A DNA stretch of 64,000 nucleotides from Nocardia sp. NBC_00565 (GTDB lineage Bacteria; Actinomycetota; Actinomycetes; Mycobacteriales; Mycobacteriaceae). Within the stretch, counting starts at the first letter, position 1. Every line of letters starts with the position of its first letter. A program made the translations under genes and the position numbers. The notes under the pieces were generated by a model. It saw only the letters and a program-made list of their open reading frames with translations. It did no database searches and was not told where the DNA came from. Where the stretch lies: positions 3,472,001 to 3,536,000 of the forward strand of contig NZ_CP107785.1 of the NCBI RefSeq assembly GCF_036345915.1. Reading direction: 5' to 3'. Shown here piece after piece: positions 1-9,038 of this stretch.

Positions 1-375
1 GATGGGGTCTTGCGCGCCGGCCACGACGAACCCGGCTTCTATGGCACTGCTGATCAGCAACTGCGCCAGGATGGGGATGTCCACGTCCACCAGTCGGCCC
101 GATTCTCGCGCCGCGATCGCTTCCTCGATCTCGGCGCTGTTCTCGCGTTCCACCTGCTCGAGCACCGCGATGAGCAGGCCGCGCTTGTCGCCGTAGTGAT
201 AGTGCAGCGCGCCGCGGGTCATGCCCGCGGCGGCCACTATCTCATCGGCGGACACGTCCGCGAAGCCACGTTCGGCGAAGAGCTGGCGTGCGGCCCGCTC
301 GAGCTTCAATCGGGTTGTGCGATAACGCCTTCTGCGCATCGCCAGGTTGTTCTCCTGTGCCCTATCGTCGTTCAT
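1..375 (-). CDS. TetR-family regulator, N-terminal part (runs off the window)
   Basis: Reverse-strand reading from ATG at 375 stays open to base 1 (125 codons). The N-terminus has the TetR helix-turn-helix: residues 23-70 include RAARQLFAERGF, DVSADEIVAAAGMTRGALHYHY and GDKRGLL. The ligand-binding domain is cut off by the window edge. It faces away from the aromatic-acid genes but lies 65 bases from the cupin gene on the same strand, so it may sit at the end of that leftward group. Its target is unknown. Confidence 0.85.
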   Translation of the reverse strand, partial: MNDDRAQENNLAMRRRRYRTTRLKLERAARQLFAERGFADVSADEIVAAAGMTRGALHYHYGDKRGLLIAVLEQVERENSAEIEEAIAARESGRLVDVDIPILAQLLISSAIEAGFVVAGAQDPI

Positions 376-439
376 CAGCTGCTGCCATGAGCGTCGATGA
401 ACCGGCGAAAATCCCAACCACCCGCGTCGGGGTTTGTGA

Positions 440-877
440 TCATGCGCGTGAATAGCCTTCGAGTGTCGAGTCATCGACCTCGGGCAGGTTCACGACGATG
501 TTGTCCGGAGTACGGCACGTCAGCCACACCAGCTCTTCGGTGGTGCTCATGTTCGCTTCGACGTGCGGCATGAAGGGGGGAACGAAGACGAAATCACCCG
601 CTTGCATGTCCAGGTAGTTCTGGTAGTTCTCGCCGAAGTAGATCCGGGCCACACCGGTCAGGACGTAGCCGCCGGTCTCGGCCTCGCCGTGGTGGTGAGG
701 CAGGGACCGATATCCGGGTTCGTTGGTGACTTTGCCGTACCAGATCCTCGTGGCCGCAGTGTGTTGCGGACTGACACCCGATACACGCACCGCGCCACCG
801 GATTGCGCGGTATCGGTGTGCTCGTGTCCGGCCCGGGTCAGGATCGGGACCGCGGTGGTGTCGAGTTCGGCTGTCAT
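440..877 (-). CDS. small single-domain cupin protein
   Basis: 145 residues from the ATG at 877, preceded by GAAAGG. An upstream in-frame extension exists but lacks a ribosome site. Cupin motif 1 is at residues 57-74 (YRSLPHHHGEAETGGYVLTG, histidines 61-63 and Glu67). Motif 2 is at 94-106 (GDFVFVPPFMPHVE, His105). This is a complete metal-binding set, so a non-haem metal enzyme such as a ring-cleaving dioxygenase or an isomerase is plausible. It lies 37 bases downstream of the FAH-family gene on the same strand, which suggests co-transcription. A ring-cleavage role is inferred from context only; it is not the C-terminally extended 3-hydroxyanthranilate dioxygenase type. Confidence 0.8.
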   Translation of the reverse strand: MTAELDTTAVPILTRAGHEHTDTAQSGGAVRVSGVSPQHTAATRIWYGKVTNEPGYRSLPHHHGEAETGGYVLTGVARIYFGENYQNYLDMQAGDFVFVPPFMPHVEANMSTTEELVWLTCRTPDNIVVNLPEVDDSTLEGYSRA

Positions 878-914
878 GGGGTGTCCTTTCGTTTCCGCCC
901 GTGCGGGTGGGTTC

Positions 915-1745
915 TTATGTCGAGGCAGCGGTGATGCGATTACGCAGCACCCCGATCCCTTCGATCTCGGTCTCCACCACGTCTCCACCACACAGGTACC
1001 GGGGTGGTTTATGCGCGGTACCGACTCCGCCGGGCGTCCCGGTCAACACGAGGTCTCCGGGTCGCAATGTGGTGAAAGAGGAGATGTAGGACAGCAATTC
1101 GGGGGCGTCGAAAACGAGGTCATCGGTGGAACCGACCTGCTCCTGGACGCCATTGACCCGACACGTGATGCGCAGTCCGTCAGCCGGGTCGATTTCCTCC
1201 GGTGTCACCAACTCCGGGCCCAGCGGGGTAGTGGCATCGAATGCTTTGCCCTGCAACCACTGCGGAGTCCGGCGTTGCCAGGACCGCACGGAGAAGTCGT
1301 TGGCGACGGTGTAACCGGCGATCGCGGCGCGCGCGGTGTCACGATCGGCGTGGCGCAGTTCGGCGCCGACCACGACGGCGAGTTCGGCTTCCCAGTCGAA
1401 CATCACCGACTCCGCGGGGCCCGGAAGTGCGATGTCGGAATCCCAGGCGGTCAGGGTGTCGGCAAATTTCGCGAACAGGGTCGGGAATTGCGGAGTCGGA
1501 TGACCCAGTTCCTCGATGTGCGCTCGGTAGTTGTGGCCGCAGCACACGATCTTCGTAGGATTCAGGACCACCGGCGCCACACGCTCGGCAGATCCCGCGC
1601 CCACCTGCCCTCCCAGCGTCGATCGCCAGTCCGGCTGCGTGAGCAGCGAGGCGACCTCGGAGGCGGAGCTGGTGTACCACTGACCGTCGATACGCACTTG
1701 AGCGCGAGACTCGCCGCTATCGGTGAAGACTGTACGCAAACGCAT
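915..1745 (-). CDS. fumarylacetoacetate hydrolase family protein
   Basis: 276 residues from ATG 1745. The FAH fold signature is clear: KIVCCGHNYRAHIEELG near residue 65, metal-binding acidic motif DWEAEL at 117-122 and LTGTPGGVG near residue 245. The family includes acylpyruvate hydrolases, fumarylpyruvate hydrolase and HHDD isomerase/decarboxylases, which cleave C-C bonds in ring-fission products of aromatic acids. The neighbours (cupin, RidA-like protein, aryl-CoA enzymes) fit a late step of aromatic breakdown. The exact substrate cannot be read from sequence. A motif shared with the RidA promoter lies 75 bases upstream of the start. Confidence 0.88.
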   Translation of the reverse strand: MRLRTVFTDSGESRAQVRIDGQWYTSSASEVASLLTQPDWRSTLGGQVGAGSAERVAPVVLNPTKIVCCGHNYRAHIEELGHPTPQFPTLFAKFADTLTAWDSDIALPGPAESVMFDWEAELAVVVGAELRHADRDTARAAIAGYTVANDFSVRSWQRRTPQWLQGKAFDATTPLGPELVTPEEIDPADGLRITCRVNGVQEQVGSTDDLVFDAPELLSYISSFTTLRPGDLVLTGTPGGVGTAHKPPRYLCGGDVVETEIEGIGVLRNRITAAST

Positions 1746-1818
1746 GGGATGCCTGCACTTCGCATTCCCCCGGCTCTGACCGGTCAGGACGAACACCAAA
1801 AGATGTATGTTGCTCTAA

Positions 1819-1854
1819 TGACGGTAGCGACATTATCACTATATACTGACGCGA
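1819..1854. promoter_or_regulatory. candidate operator, copy 1, upstream of the FAH gene
   Basis: This 36-base stretch matches 2898-2933 at about 28 of 36 positions in the same orientation, sharing the core ACATTATCAC and flanking TGACG and ATA. On the reverse strand the core reads TATAGTGATAATG, which resembles elements at 9023 and 9959 beside the PaaX-type gene. The match lies in the leader of the leftward FAH-cupin pair. Binding by the PaaX-type protein is inferred. Confidence 0.5.
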
Positions 1855-1983
1855 GCTGCCAGCTGGTCCCGTGCAAATTCTCACCTGGGTAGCTCCCGTA
1901 CGAAATCAACTTCGCATGACCACCGAACGACGCTCGTCATGGTTACAAAACAGCGACCGCGCACTCCCTGTTAGCGACGCAGT

Positions 1984-2469
1984 TCACCGGGCAGGCTGTC
2001 CTCCGAAGCGCCTTGCAGCATCCCGATTGAGCCGAAGGTTTTGCGTTGTCGCAGGTCGCGATGGCGAGACCTCAGCGGCGAGTCGAATTGGCCAGGCCGA
2101 ATACCGCAGCCAACCCCAGCACCGATTTGGGTTCGTAGGCCGTGCGCCGCTCAGCGACGGCTCCGCCACACCGTTCGCACCGTCACGCAGGTCGACCTCA
2201 CCGAGAGGGACGTCGGATCCGTTGGTCCACACCAGGTTTCGCCGAGCGGAGGCGAGCCCGTCGGTCGCGACTGTGCGAGCGAGTGTGGCGGTGGCGGTAC
2301 TGCTGGTCGATTCGGCCAGCAGGTGCGCGTAGTCGGTGCACCACGCGCGGGTGTGGCGGATACGTTCGGACAGCTCCGGCGTGGCCGTCGCGGTGGCATC
2401 GGCGAGGATCTGTCTCAGTGGCTGGGAAGTGGGGCGGGTCCCGCCTGCTTGCGGGAAATTGACGGTCAT
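1984..2469 (-). CDS. hypothetical protein, possibly truncated
   Basis: 161 codons from ATG 2469, with GGAAGA about nine bases upstream. I do not recognise the family. Residues 1-95 look like a normal protein (helical stretch PELSERIRHTRAWCTDYAHL). The second half, rich in Arg, Pro and Trp, looks like noise past a truncation or frameshift. It lies on the same strand as the FAH and cupin genes, between the two copies of the shared motif. It may be a decayed member of the aromatic-acid locus. Confidence 0.35.
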   Translation of the reverse strand: MTVNFPQAGGTRPTSQPLRQILADATATATPELSERIRHTRAWCTDYAHLLAESTSSTATATLARTVATDGLASARRNLVWTNGSDVPLGEVDLRDGANGVAEPSLSGARPTNPNRCWGWLRYSAWPIRLAAEVSPSRPATTQNLRLNRDAARRFGGQPAR

Positions 2470-2897
2470 GTCGGTGGGTTCTTCCGATGATCGTGGAGCG
2501 TGAGGTTACCGAATAGGCCCACAGGCATCGGGCGTCGTTGCTCGAGAGTTCCGATTCCGTTCGGGGGCAGCGGTTTTCGATCGTGTACGCACGGGTGTGG
2601 GGTTGGTACGCGTGCGATTCCGCGATTCATGTGGGATCCGTGATCGAAGGTGTCGTGCGAGGCGAACCGTGCGCACGCGCGGTGCCGCGGGGCATCGCGG
2701 TGGGCGGACGCGTTCGGTTTGCCGATCAGCACCGATGCTGGGCAGCGAGAGGTGAATTCGTGGTGGCCGTCTCGGCATGGCCGGTCGTGGTGGCGTCGAG
2801 GACGAAGATCTCGCCCGGGCGCGACAAGGCACAGACCGCCCGAGTCCCGACTCCGACCGGGTGGGGCGAACACTTCGATTTAAGTGTGCCGCTTGGT
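2470..2897. other. intergenic stretch with no supported gene
   Basis: Open frames occur on both strands here, but none shows a recognisable domain, a credible ribosome site or normal composition. The region separates the leftward and rightward halves of the aromatic-acid locus and may be gene debris. Confidence 0.5.
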
Positions 2898-2933
2898 TGA
2901 CGATGGCTACATTATCACCATAGATTGATGTGA
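2898..2933 (+). promoter_or_regulatory. promoter and candidate operator, copy 2, before the RidA gene
   Basis: A sigma-70-like promoter can be read as TTGACG (2898-2903), 17 bases, then TAGATT (2921-2926), about 50 bases before the RidA start. It overlaps the second copy of the 36-base motif also found at 1819. The spacer contains ACATTATCAC, so a repressor bound there would block the promoter. Confidence 0.55.
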
Positions 2934-2976
2934 CCCAGGTTTCGGCCGAAACCGAGTCACCCACCAAGAGGCACCC

Positions 2977-3387
2977 ATGACCGTCGAACGCATCAACGCC
3001 CCCACCTTCGCCTTGGTCAAACCCTCCGGCTTCTCGCACGCGACGCGCTTTCGCGACATCGTGCACCTCGCCGGACAGACCGCACTGGACGCCGACGGCA
3101 AGATCGTCGAGGGCGGAATTCTCGCCCAGTTCCGCCAGGCGCTGTTCAACGTGCTCGTCGCCCTCGAAGCCGCCGGCGGACAACCATCCGACCTGCTCAG
3201 CGTCACGATCTACTTGACAGATATCCCCGGCTATCAAGCCAACGGCAAGGAGATCGGCCGGATTTGGCGAGACCTGGCCGGGGCGGACTACCCGGCCATG
3301 GCCGGCATCGGCGTCGTGGCGCTGTGGCAACCGGAGGCGCTGGTGGAGATCCAGGCGGTCGCCGCGATCACCACCCGAACCGACTGA
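2977..3387 (+). CDS. RidA/YjgF/UK114-family protein
   Basis: 136 residues from ATG 2977, with AAGAGG about six bases upstream. The fold is clear from VHLAGQTALD, the helix QFRQALFNVLVALEAAGGQ, VTIYLTDIPGY and VEIQAVAAI. Family members deaminate enamine/imine intermediates; one branch is 2-aminomuconate deaminase of the 2-aminophenol and 3-hydroxyanthranilate meta pathways. The arginine that binds the carboxylate in classical RidA appears replaced (VALWQPEALVEI), so this is probably a divergent Rid subgroup. It heads the rightward operon, consistent with handling an aminated ring-cleavage product. Confidence 0.85.
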   Translation: MTVERINAPTFALVKPSGFSHATRFRDIVHLAGQTALDADGKIVEGGILAQFRQALFNVLVALEAAGGQPSDLLSVTIYLTDIPGYQANGKEIGRIWRDLAGADYPAMAGIGVVALWQPEALVEIQAVAAITTRTD

Positions 3388-3527
3388 CCGCGAGCGCCGT
3401 TCACGCCGCGCCGACACCGGCACCCGTGTTAACTTCTTATGACAGACCTCTAACGCTCGTCAGTTTTACGCGATACTTTGGCGGTGCAGGCCTCTCGGCC
3501 ATCTCCACCATTCGAAAGGGCAGATCG

Positions 3528-5138
3528 ATGCTCACCCCCTCAGCACATACGGACACCTTCTGCCGTGACAGACTTCCTGCACTGGCGCAGTGGCCCGAGT
3601 TCGCGTTCGAACTGCCCGCCCTGCAGTACCCCGCCCGATTGAACGTCGCGACCGCACTGCTGGACGCCGCCGTCGCCACCCATGGCCGTGACCGGGCCGC
3701 CATCCACACGTTCGACTGCACATGGACCTACGGGGATCTGCTGGACCGGGCCAACCAGATCGCGGCGGTGCTGACCGAGGATTTCGGGCTCGTGCCAGGC
3801 AACCGGGTACTGCTGCGGGCACCCAATACCGCGTGGCTGGTCGCGTGCTGGTTCGCCGTCATCAAGGCAGGCGGCGTGGTCGTCACCACGATGTCGCTGT
3901 TGCGGGCACCGGAACTGTCGAAACTGATCGACACGACCTGCCCGAGTTTGGCCCTGTGCGACCGCCGACTGCTCGAGGACCTCAAAGCCGCCGACCCCAC
4001 CCTCGGGATCGTCGCGTTCGGCACCGACAATGACGAGCTGGCGATCCGGGCCGCGACCAAACCGACCACGTTCGCCGACATCGACACCGCAGCGGACGAC
4101 ATCGTGATGCTCGCGCCCACCTCGGGAACCACCGGGACACCCAAGGCCACGATGCACTTTCACCGCGACGTGCTCGCCATCGCCGACACCTTCTCCGCGC
4201 AACTGCTGCGCCCGAACGCCGACGACGTATTCGCCGGATCCCCTCCCCTGGCGTTCACTTTCGGCCTCGGAGCACTCGTGATCTTCCCGTTGCGCGCCGG
4301 CGCAGCGGTCGTGCTGCTCGAGCGCCCAGACCTGGATTCGATGCTCGGGGCCATCGAACGGTTCAAGGCAACGATCCTGTTCACCGCGCCCACCGTGTAC
4401 AAAGCAATGATCAAGCGGCACGACCTGCACCACCTCACGACGCTGCGACGCTGCGTCTCGGCAGGAGAACACCTCCCAGCGTGGGTCTCGGACTCCTACC
4501 ACCGCCGCACCGGCATCAGGATCATCGACGGTATCGGCGCCACAGAGCTGCTGCACATTTTCATCTCCGCCGTGGACGCCGACATCCGCCCCGGCGCCAC
4601 CGGAAGGGCCATACCCGGGTATCAGGCCGAGATCCAAGACTCCCACGGGCGCCCTGTCCCCGACGGCACTCCGGGACTGCTGGCGGTCAAAGGACCGACA
4701 GGTTGCCGCTACCTGGCCGATCCCCGCCAACTCGACTATGTCCGTAATGGGTGGAATATCACCGGCGACACATACCTGCGGGATTCGGACGGCTACTTCT
4801 GGTACCAGGCCCGCAGTGACGACATGATCGTCAGCGCGGGATACAACATCGGCGCGCCCGAGATCGAGGCGGTCCTGGAGTTACATCCCGATGTGCTCGA
4901 AAGTGGCGTGTTCGGCATACCCGACGAAGACCGCGGCATGATCGTGCACGCCGCGGTCGTGCTGCGGGCCGGGGTGCCCGCCGACGCGGACAAGGTCCAC
5001 GAACTCCAAGAATTCGTCAAGAACACCGCCGCACCCTACAAATACCCCCGCAGCATCGAGTTCGTGACCGAACTCCCCCGCAATCCCAGTGGCAAGTTGC
5101 AGCGCTACAAGCTGCGTGAACCCCGGAATCGCGCATGA
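3528..5138 (+). CDS. aryl-CoA ligase (probably 2-aminobenzoate-CoA ligase)
   Basis: 536 residues from ATG 3528, with GAAAGGG eight bases upstream; the frame is open further upstream but the extension is not protein-like. It is an ANL-superfamily AMP-forming ligase: P-loop LAPTSGTTGTPKAT near residue 190, IDGIGATELLHIF near 340, GDTYLRDSDGYFWYQARSDD near 420 and the catalytic C-terminal lysine in RNPSGKLQRYKL. Length and motifs match benzoate/2-aminobenzoate-CoA ligases. Its stop overlaps the thioesterase start, and the aminobenzoyl-CoA monooxygenase follows, so it probably activates anthranilate or a related aryl acid. Confidence 0.88.
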   Translation: MLTPSAHTDTFCRDRLPALAQWPEFAFELPALQYPARLNVATALLDAAVATHGRDRAAIHTFDCTWTYGDLLDRANQIAAVLTEDFGLVPGNRVLLRAPNTAWLVACWFAVIKAGGVVVTTMSLLRAPELSKLIDTTCPSLALCDRRLLEDLKAADPTLGIVAFGTDNDELAIRAATKPTTFADIDTAADDIVMLAPTSGTTGTPKATMHFHRDVLAIADTFSAQLLRPNADDVFAGSPPLAFTFGLGALVIFPLRAGAAVVLLERPDLDSMLGAIERFKATILFTAPTVYKAMIKRHDLHHLTTLRRCVSAGEHLPAWVSDSYHRRTGIRIIDGIGATELLHIFISAVDADIRPGATGRAIPGYQAEIQDSHGRPVPDGTPGLLAVKGPTGCRYLADPRQLDYVRNGWNITGDTYLRDSDGYFWYQARSDDMIVSAGYNIGAPEIEAVLELHPDVLESGVFGIPDEDRGMIVHAAVVLRAGVPADADKVHELQEFVKNTAAPYKYPRSIEFVTELPRNPSGKLQRYKLREPRNRA

Positions 5139-5626
5139 CCGAGATCGTCCTCGAGCGTTGCGTCGATTGGCAAGACACCGATGCCGCGGGCCACTATCAC
5201 CACAGCACCGTCATCCGGTGGGTCGAGGCCGCCGAAGCCGCCTTGCTCGAGCGACTCGGACTGCAATGGCTGTTCGGCTTCATCCCGCGCGTTCGATACG
5301 AGGTCGACTATCTGGACCGATTGTGGTTCGGCGACACCGCCTCCATAGCCCTGTCCATCGCCGAGGTCGGCCGGACTTCGCTGCGCTACAGCTTCGTCGT
5401 CACCCGTGTTCCACCGTCGGACCGACAACCTGCCGAACCGTCGTCGGTGGCCGCGCGCGGTGCTCTGACCGCGGTACACGTTCCCGCCGGAGGGCGCGAA
5501 GGTGCCGAGCCTTGGCCGCCGGCCATAGTCGCGGTCCTGCGCGGACACGACCTGACCCGCTACGCCTTGAATGCGGCCGGGGACCCCGACCTCGCCCGCC
5601 TATCGAGTCCCGACCAGAAGATGTGA
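5135..5626 (+). CDS. 4-hydroxybenzoyl-CoA-type hotdog thioesterase
   Basis: 163 residues; ATG 5135 overlaps the ligase stop (ATGA), implying translational coupling. The N-terminal hotdog motif is VDWQDTDAAGHYHHSTVIRW (residues 9-28), with the Asp and Gly-His positions of the 4HBT family, followed by VRYEVDYLDRLWFGDTA. Such enzymes release a hydroxylated aryl acid from CoA. In this operon it would either hydrolyse the monooxygenase product or rescue CoA from dead-end esters. The C-terminal 40 residues are Pro/Gly/Ala-rich and not diagnostic. Confidence 0.85.
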   Translation: MTEIVLERCVDWQDTDAAGHYHHSTVIRWVEAAEAALLERLGLQWLFGFIPRVRYEVDYLDRLWFGDTASIALSIAEVGRTSLRYSFVVTRVPPSDRQPAEPSSVAARGALTAVHVPAGGREGAEPWPPAIVAVLRGHDLTRYALNAAGDPDLARLSSPDQKM

Positions 5627-5634
5627 GGCTTCCA

Positions 5635-8028
5635 ATGCGTATCGCAGTAGTCGGCGGAGGACCTGCCGGGCTATATTTCTCCGCCCTCATGAAACAACTC
5701 GACCCCACCCACGAGGTCACCATCTGGGAGCGCAACGCCCCCGACGACACCTTCGGATTCGGCGTCGTGTTCTCCGACGAGACTCTCGGCGGCATCGAGC
5801 ACGCCGACGAACACGTATACCAGGCGATGAGCGAACAGTTCGCCCGCTGGAGCGACATCGACATCACCTACCGAGGTCAGGTTCGCACCTCGGGCGGGCA
5901 AGGGTTCGCCGCCATGAGTCGCAAACAGTTGCTGCACATCCTGCAGACTCGATGCCTGCAACTGGGGGTACGAATTCACTTCAGCACCGAGGCGCCCGAC
6001 ATCGAAGTACTCGCGGCCACCCACGATCTCGTTCTCGCCGCCGATGGCCTCAACTCCGCCGTACGCACTCGCTTTGCCGACGTTTTCCAACCGAGCCTGG
6101 ACCGCAGGCACAACAAATACATGTGGCTGGGCACGGACCGCGTCTTCGAAGCGTTCGAATTCATCGTCGAGCACACCCCCTACGGCGTCATGCAGGTCCA
6201 CGCGTACCCGTTCAGCGCCACCGAGAGCACGTTCATCGTCGAGATGCACGAATCTGTGTGGCGCGCCGCCGGTTTCGACAAACACGCCACCGACGACTTC
6301 GCTCCCGGGCAAAGTGACGAAGACTCGATCAATGTGGTGCGCGGGCTGTTCGCCGACCATCTGGGCGGACATGCGCTGCTGGCCAACAACTCCCGATGGA
6401 TCAACTTCACCACCGTGCGCAACCGGACCTGGCGCCACGGCAACATCGTTCTCATCGGCGACGCCGCCCATACCGCACATTTCTCCATCGGCTCAGGCAC
6501 CAAACTCGCGATGGAGGACGCCCTCGCGCTCGCGGCGTGCCTACACGAAACCGACTCGGTCACCACAGGACTCGACGCCTACGAGACCGAACGCCGACCC
6601 GTGGTGGAATCGATCCAGCGCGCGGCCCAAGCCAGCCTGGAATGGTTCGAGTCCATCTCCCAGTACACCGACCAGGATCCCCACCAGTTCGCATTCAACC
6701 TACTCACCCGCAGCCGCCGCATCACCTACGACAACCTGCGACTGCGCGATAACGACTTCGTCGAGGCCATCGACGGCTGGCATCTCGCCACCCAGTCCAC
6801 TTTCGCTGTCCAGCCCGCCGATACCCGTCCGCCCATGTTCTACCCCTTGCGGCTCAAGGGCATCGAGCTGGTCAACCGGATCCTGGTCTCCCCCATGGAC
6901 ATGTACTGCGCCGTCGACGGAGTACCCACCGATTTCCATCTGGTGCATCTGGGTGGCAAAGCGCTCGGTGGTGCCGGGCTGGTGATGACCGAGATGGTGT
7001 GTGTTTCCCCCGAAGGCAGGATCACCCCGGGCTGCGCGGGTCTCTACACCGAGCAGCAACAGCGGGCATGGGCCCGCATTGTGGACTTCGTGCACGGCAG
7101 CTCCGAGGCGAAGATCGGTGTCCAGCTGGGGCATTCCGGACGCAAAGGTTCGACGAAAGTCATGTGGGAGGGCATCGACGACCCCCTCGAGACCGGAGGG
7201 TGGGAGACGGTGAGCCCGTCTGCGATCCCGTATGGTCCCGACAGCCGCACACCCCGGGAGATCTCGACAGACGAACTCGACACCATCACAACACAATTCG
7301 TGTCCGCGGCAGCCGCGGCGGCCCAGGCCGGGTTCGATGTGCTCGAACTGCACTGCGCACACGGCTACCTGCTCTCCTCGTTCCTCTCACCATTGACCAA
7401 TCAGCGCACCGACGAATACGGCGGTTCGCTCGAGAACCGGCTCCGGTTCCCGCTACGGGTGTTCGACGCGATCAAGGACGTCTGGCCCTCGGATCAACCT
7501 GTATCGGTACGCATTTCGGCCACCGACTGGGCCGAGGGCGGCAACACCATCGACGACGCGGTCCAGATCGCTCGCGCGTTCGCCCAGCACGGCGCCGACG
7601 TGCTGCACGTCTCCTCCGGCCAGGTCGTCAAACACGAGAAGCCAGCCTTCGGGCGCAGCTACCAGACACCTTTCGCAGATCGCATCCGTCACGAGGTCGG
7701 AGTGCCGCTCGGTGTCGCAGTCGTCGCGGTCGGGGCGATCTCGTCCTACGACGATGTCAATTCGGTCCTGCTCGCCGGCCGCGCCGACCTCGTCGCCATC
7801 GGCCGCGCGCACCTGTGGGATCCGCAATGGACCCTGCACGCCGCCGCCGAACAGGACTATCGAGGCGACGGAGCCCAATGGCCCACCCCCTATCGGGCCG
7901 GTAACCGCAAGCCGCCCACCGCCCGTACCGACGGTCCCCCACCGCGCCTGGAACTCGTTCGCGCCGCACACCGATCAACACCAACCCGCCGCCGGTGGCA
8001 GCCCACCGGGTGGGCCACCGCCGGGTGA
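5635..8028 (+). CDS. 2-aminobenzoyl-CoA monooxygenase/reductase-like two-domain flavoprotein
   Basis: 797 residues from ATG 5635, eight bases after the thioesterase stop; a longer in-frame extension overlaps the upstream gene and is rejected. Residues 1-390 are an FAD monooxygenase: dinucleotide motif AVVGGGPAGLYFS at 4-16 and IGDAAHTAHFSIGSG near 274. Residues 400-760 are an Old Yellow Enzyme domain: MFYPLRLKGIELVNRI, HCAHGYLLSSFLSP near 571, LVAIGRAHLWDP. This architecture is that of 2-aminobenzoyl-CoA monooxygenase/reductase and of salicylyl-CoA 5-hydroxylase fused to an oxidoreductase, which hydroxylate the CoA-activated ring at C5 and then reduce it. The last 45 residues are Pro/Arg-rich and probably disordered. 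Confidence 0.9.
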   Translation: MRIAVVGGGPAGLYFSALMKQLDPTHEVTIWERNAPDDTFGFGVVFSDETLGGIEHADEHVYQAMSEQFARWSDIDITYRGQVRTSGGQGFAAMSRKQLLHILQTRCLQLGVRIHFSTEAPDIEVLAATHDLVLAADGLNSAVRTRFADVFQPSLDRRHNKYMWLGTDRVFEAFEFIVEHTPYGVMQVHAYPFSATESTFIVEMHESVWRAAGFDKHATDDFAPGQSDEDSINVVRGLFADHLGGHALLANNSRWINFTTVRNRTWRHGNIVLIGDAAHTAHFSIGSGTKLAMEDALALAACLHETDSVTTGLDAYETERRPVVESIQRAAQASLEWFESISQYTDQDPHQFAFNLLTRSRRITYDNLRLRDNDFVEAIDGWHLATQSTFAVQPADTRPPMFYPLRLKGIELVNRILVSPMDMYCAVDGVPTDFHLVHLGGKALGGAGLVMTEMVCVSPEGRITPGCAGLYTEQQQRAWARIVDFVHGSSEAKIGVQLGHSGRKGSTKVMWEGIDDPLETGGWETVSPSAIPYGPDSRTPREISTDELDTITTQFVSAAAAAAQAGFDVLELHCAHGYLLSSFLSPLTNQRTDEYGGSLENRLRFPLRVFDAIKDVWPSDQPVSVRISATDWAEGGNTIDDAVQIARAFAQHGADVLHVSSGQVVKHEKPAFGRSYQTPFADRIRHEVGVPLGVAVVAVGAISSYDDVNSVLLAGRADLVAIGRAHLWDPQWTLHAAAEQDYRGDGAQWPTPYRAGNRKPPTARTDGPPPRLELVRAAHRSTPTRRRWQPTGWATAG

Positions 8029-8068
8029 TGACCGTAGCAACCCCTCGACGCGACCGCCGGAGACACAC

Positions 8069-8974
8069 ATGACAATCCGTACCGCAGCGACATCGGCGAT
8101 ATTCACCGAAGCCGTCACGCTGACCCCCGCCAAGGCGACCCGTTTCGACCTCGCCTTCGAAGCCGTGACACAGCCGTGCCCGTGGCCCAAGGCCTACGGC
8201 GGCGACCTGGTCGCGCAGGCCGCGACCGCCGCCATCCATTCGATCGCGGAGGAGAAGGCGCTGCACTCGATGCACAGCTACTTCCTGCGCCCCGCCGAGA
8301 TCGGGGCGAGCGTGCACTACGAAGTCGAAAACCTCCGAGACGGCCGCGGTTACAGCACCCGGCAGGTGCGCGCTTACCAGAACGGCAAACCGATCTACGT
8401 CTGCCTGGCGAATTTCGCGGCCGGGCACAGCGGCGGGCGATTTCGCGCCGAGTTCCCGTTTTCGTTTCCGGGCCCGGAACAGTTGCCCAGCGCGGCGGAG
8501 TACCTCACCGAACGCAGCGGCGGGACCATGACCGAATTGTCGAAAAAGTACTGGTCGACCGGGCGCGGCTTCGACATCCGTCATGCACCCGAACCGGTGT
8601 ATCTCAGCACCGATCCACACCACTCTCCCCGGCAAGCGGTGTGGGTCAAGCCGTTCGATCCACTGCAGCCCGTCGCCGGCCTCACCGCCGGTCAACGAGA
8701 CACCGCCGCGCTCGCCTACGTGTGTGACTACACAATCCTCGAGCCGGTACTGCGGGTGCTGGGCCACGCATGGGCCGAGCCGGGGCTCGTGACCGCCAGC
8801 CTCGATCACGCGATGTGGTTCCATCGCCCGGTCACGTTCGACGACTGGCTGCTCTACGTCCAGGACGCGGTCGCGGCCGACGCCGGTCGCGGCGTCGGCG
8901 CAGGTAGTTTCTTCACCCGCGAGGGCCTGCATATCGCTACCGTGGTGCAGGAGGGCATGATTCGCCCGTCTTGA
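8069..8974 (+). CDS. TesB-like acyl-CoA thioesterase II
   Basis: 301 residues from ATG 8069, with GGAGA upstream and 40 bases after the monooxygenase stop. Double-hotdog thioesterase II: WPKAYGGDLVAQA near residue 33, HSMHSYFLRPAEIG near 63, DGRGYSTRQVRAYQNGK, and the C-terminal half SLDHAMWFHRPVTFDDWLLY followed by GRGVGAGSFFTREG. This is the second thioesterase in the operon, suggesting that free hydroxylated acids or CoA recycling matter here. The substrate is inferred from context. Confidence 0.9.
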   Translation: MTIRTAATSAIFTEAVTLTPAKATRFDLAFEAVTQPCPWPKAYGGDLVAQAATAAIHSIAEEKALHSMHSYFLRPAEIGASVHYEVENLRDGRGYSTRQVRAYQNGKPIYVCLANFAAGHSGGRFRAEFPFSFPGPEQLPSAAEYLTERSGGTMTELSKKYWSTGRGFDIRHAPEPVYLSTDPHHSPRQAVWVKPFDPLQPVAGLTAGQRDTAALAYVCDYTILEPVLRVLGHAWAEPGLVTASLDHAMWFHRPVTFDDWLLYVQDAVAADAGRGVGAGSFFTREGLHIATVVQEGMIRPS

Positions 8975-9022
8975 ACGCTTGTTGCCCCGCCACGACACCC
9001 CCGCTGAACCTCACAGATGACG

Positions 9023-9038
9023 TATGGTGCAATCATGA
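9023..9038 (+). promoter_or_regulatory. leaderless promoter and candidate operator of the PaaX-type gene
   Basis: TATGGT (9023-9028) lies six bases before ATG 9035, the layout of an actinobacterial leaderless promoter. The same bases (TATGGTGCAATCAT) match TATGATGTAATCAT at 9959 at 12 of 14 positions and resemble the reverse strand of the motifs at 1819 and 2898. Autoregulation is the simple reading but is untested. Confidence 0.5.

Noticed and set aside
723..1892. Long forward open frame of 389 codons
   Set aside because: It is antisense to the cupin and FAH genes, which have clear domains; its own translation has no domain.
3540..4730. Reverse open frame of 396 codons
   Set aside because: Lies fully opposite the aryl-CoA ligase; Gly/Arg/Gln-rich composition is that of a shadow frame.
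5089..5634. Extended start for the two-domain monooxygenase
   Set aside because: The extension overlaps the ligase and thioesterase genes in another frame; ATG 5635 begins exactly at the Rossmann motif.
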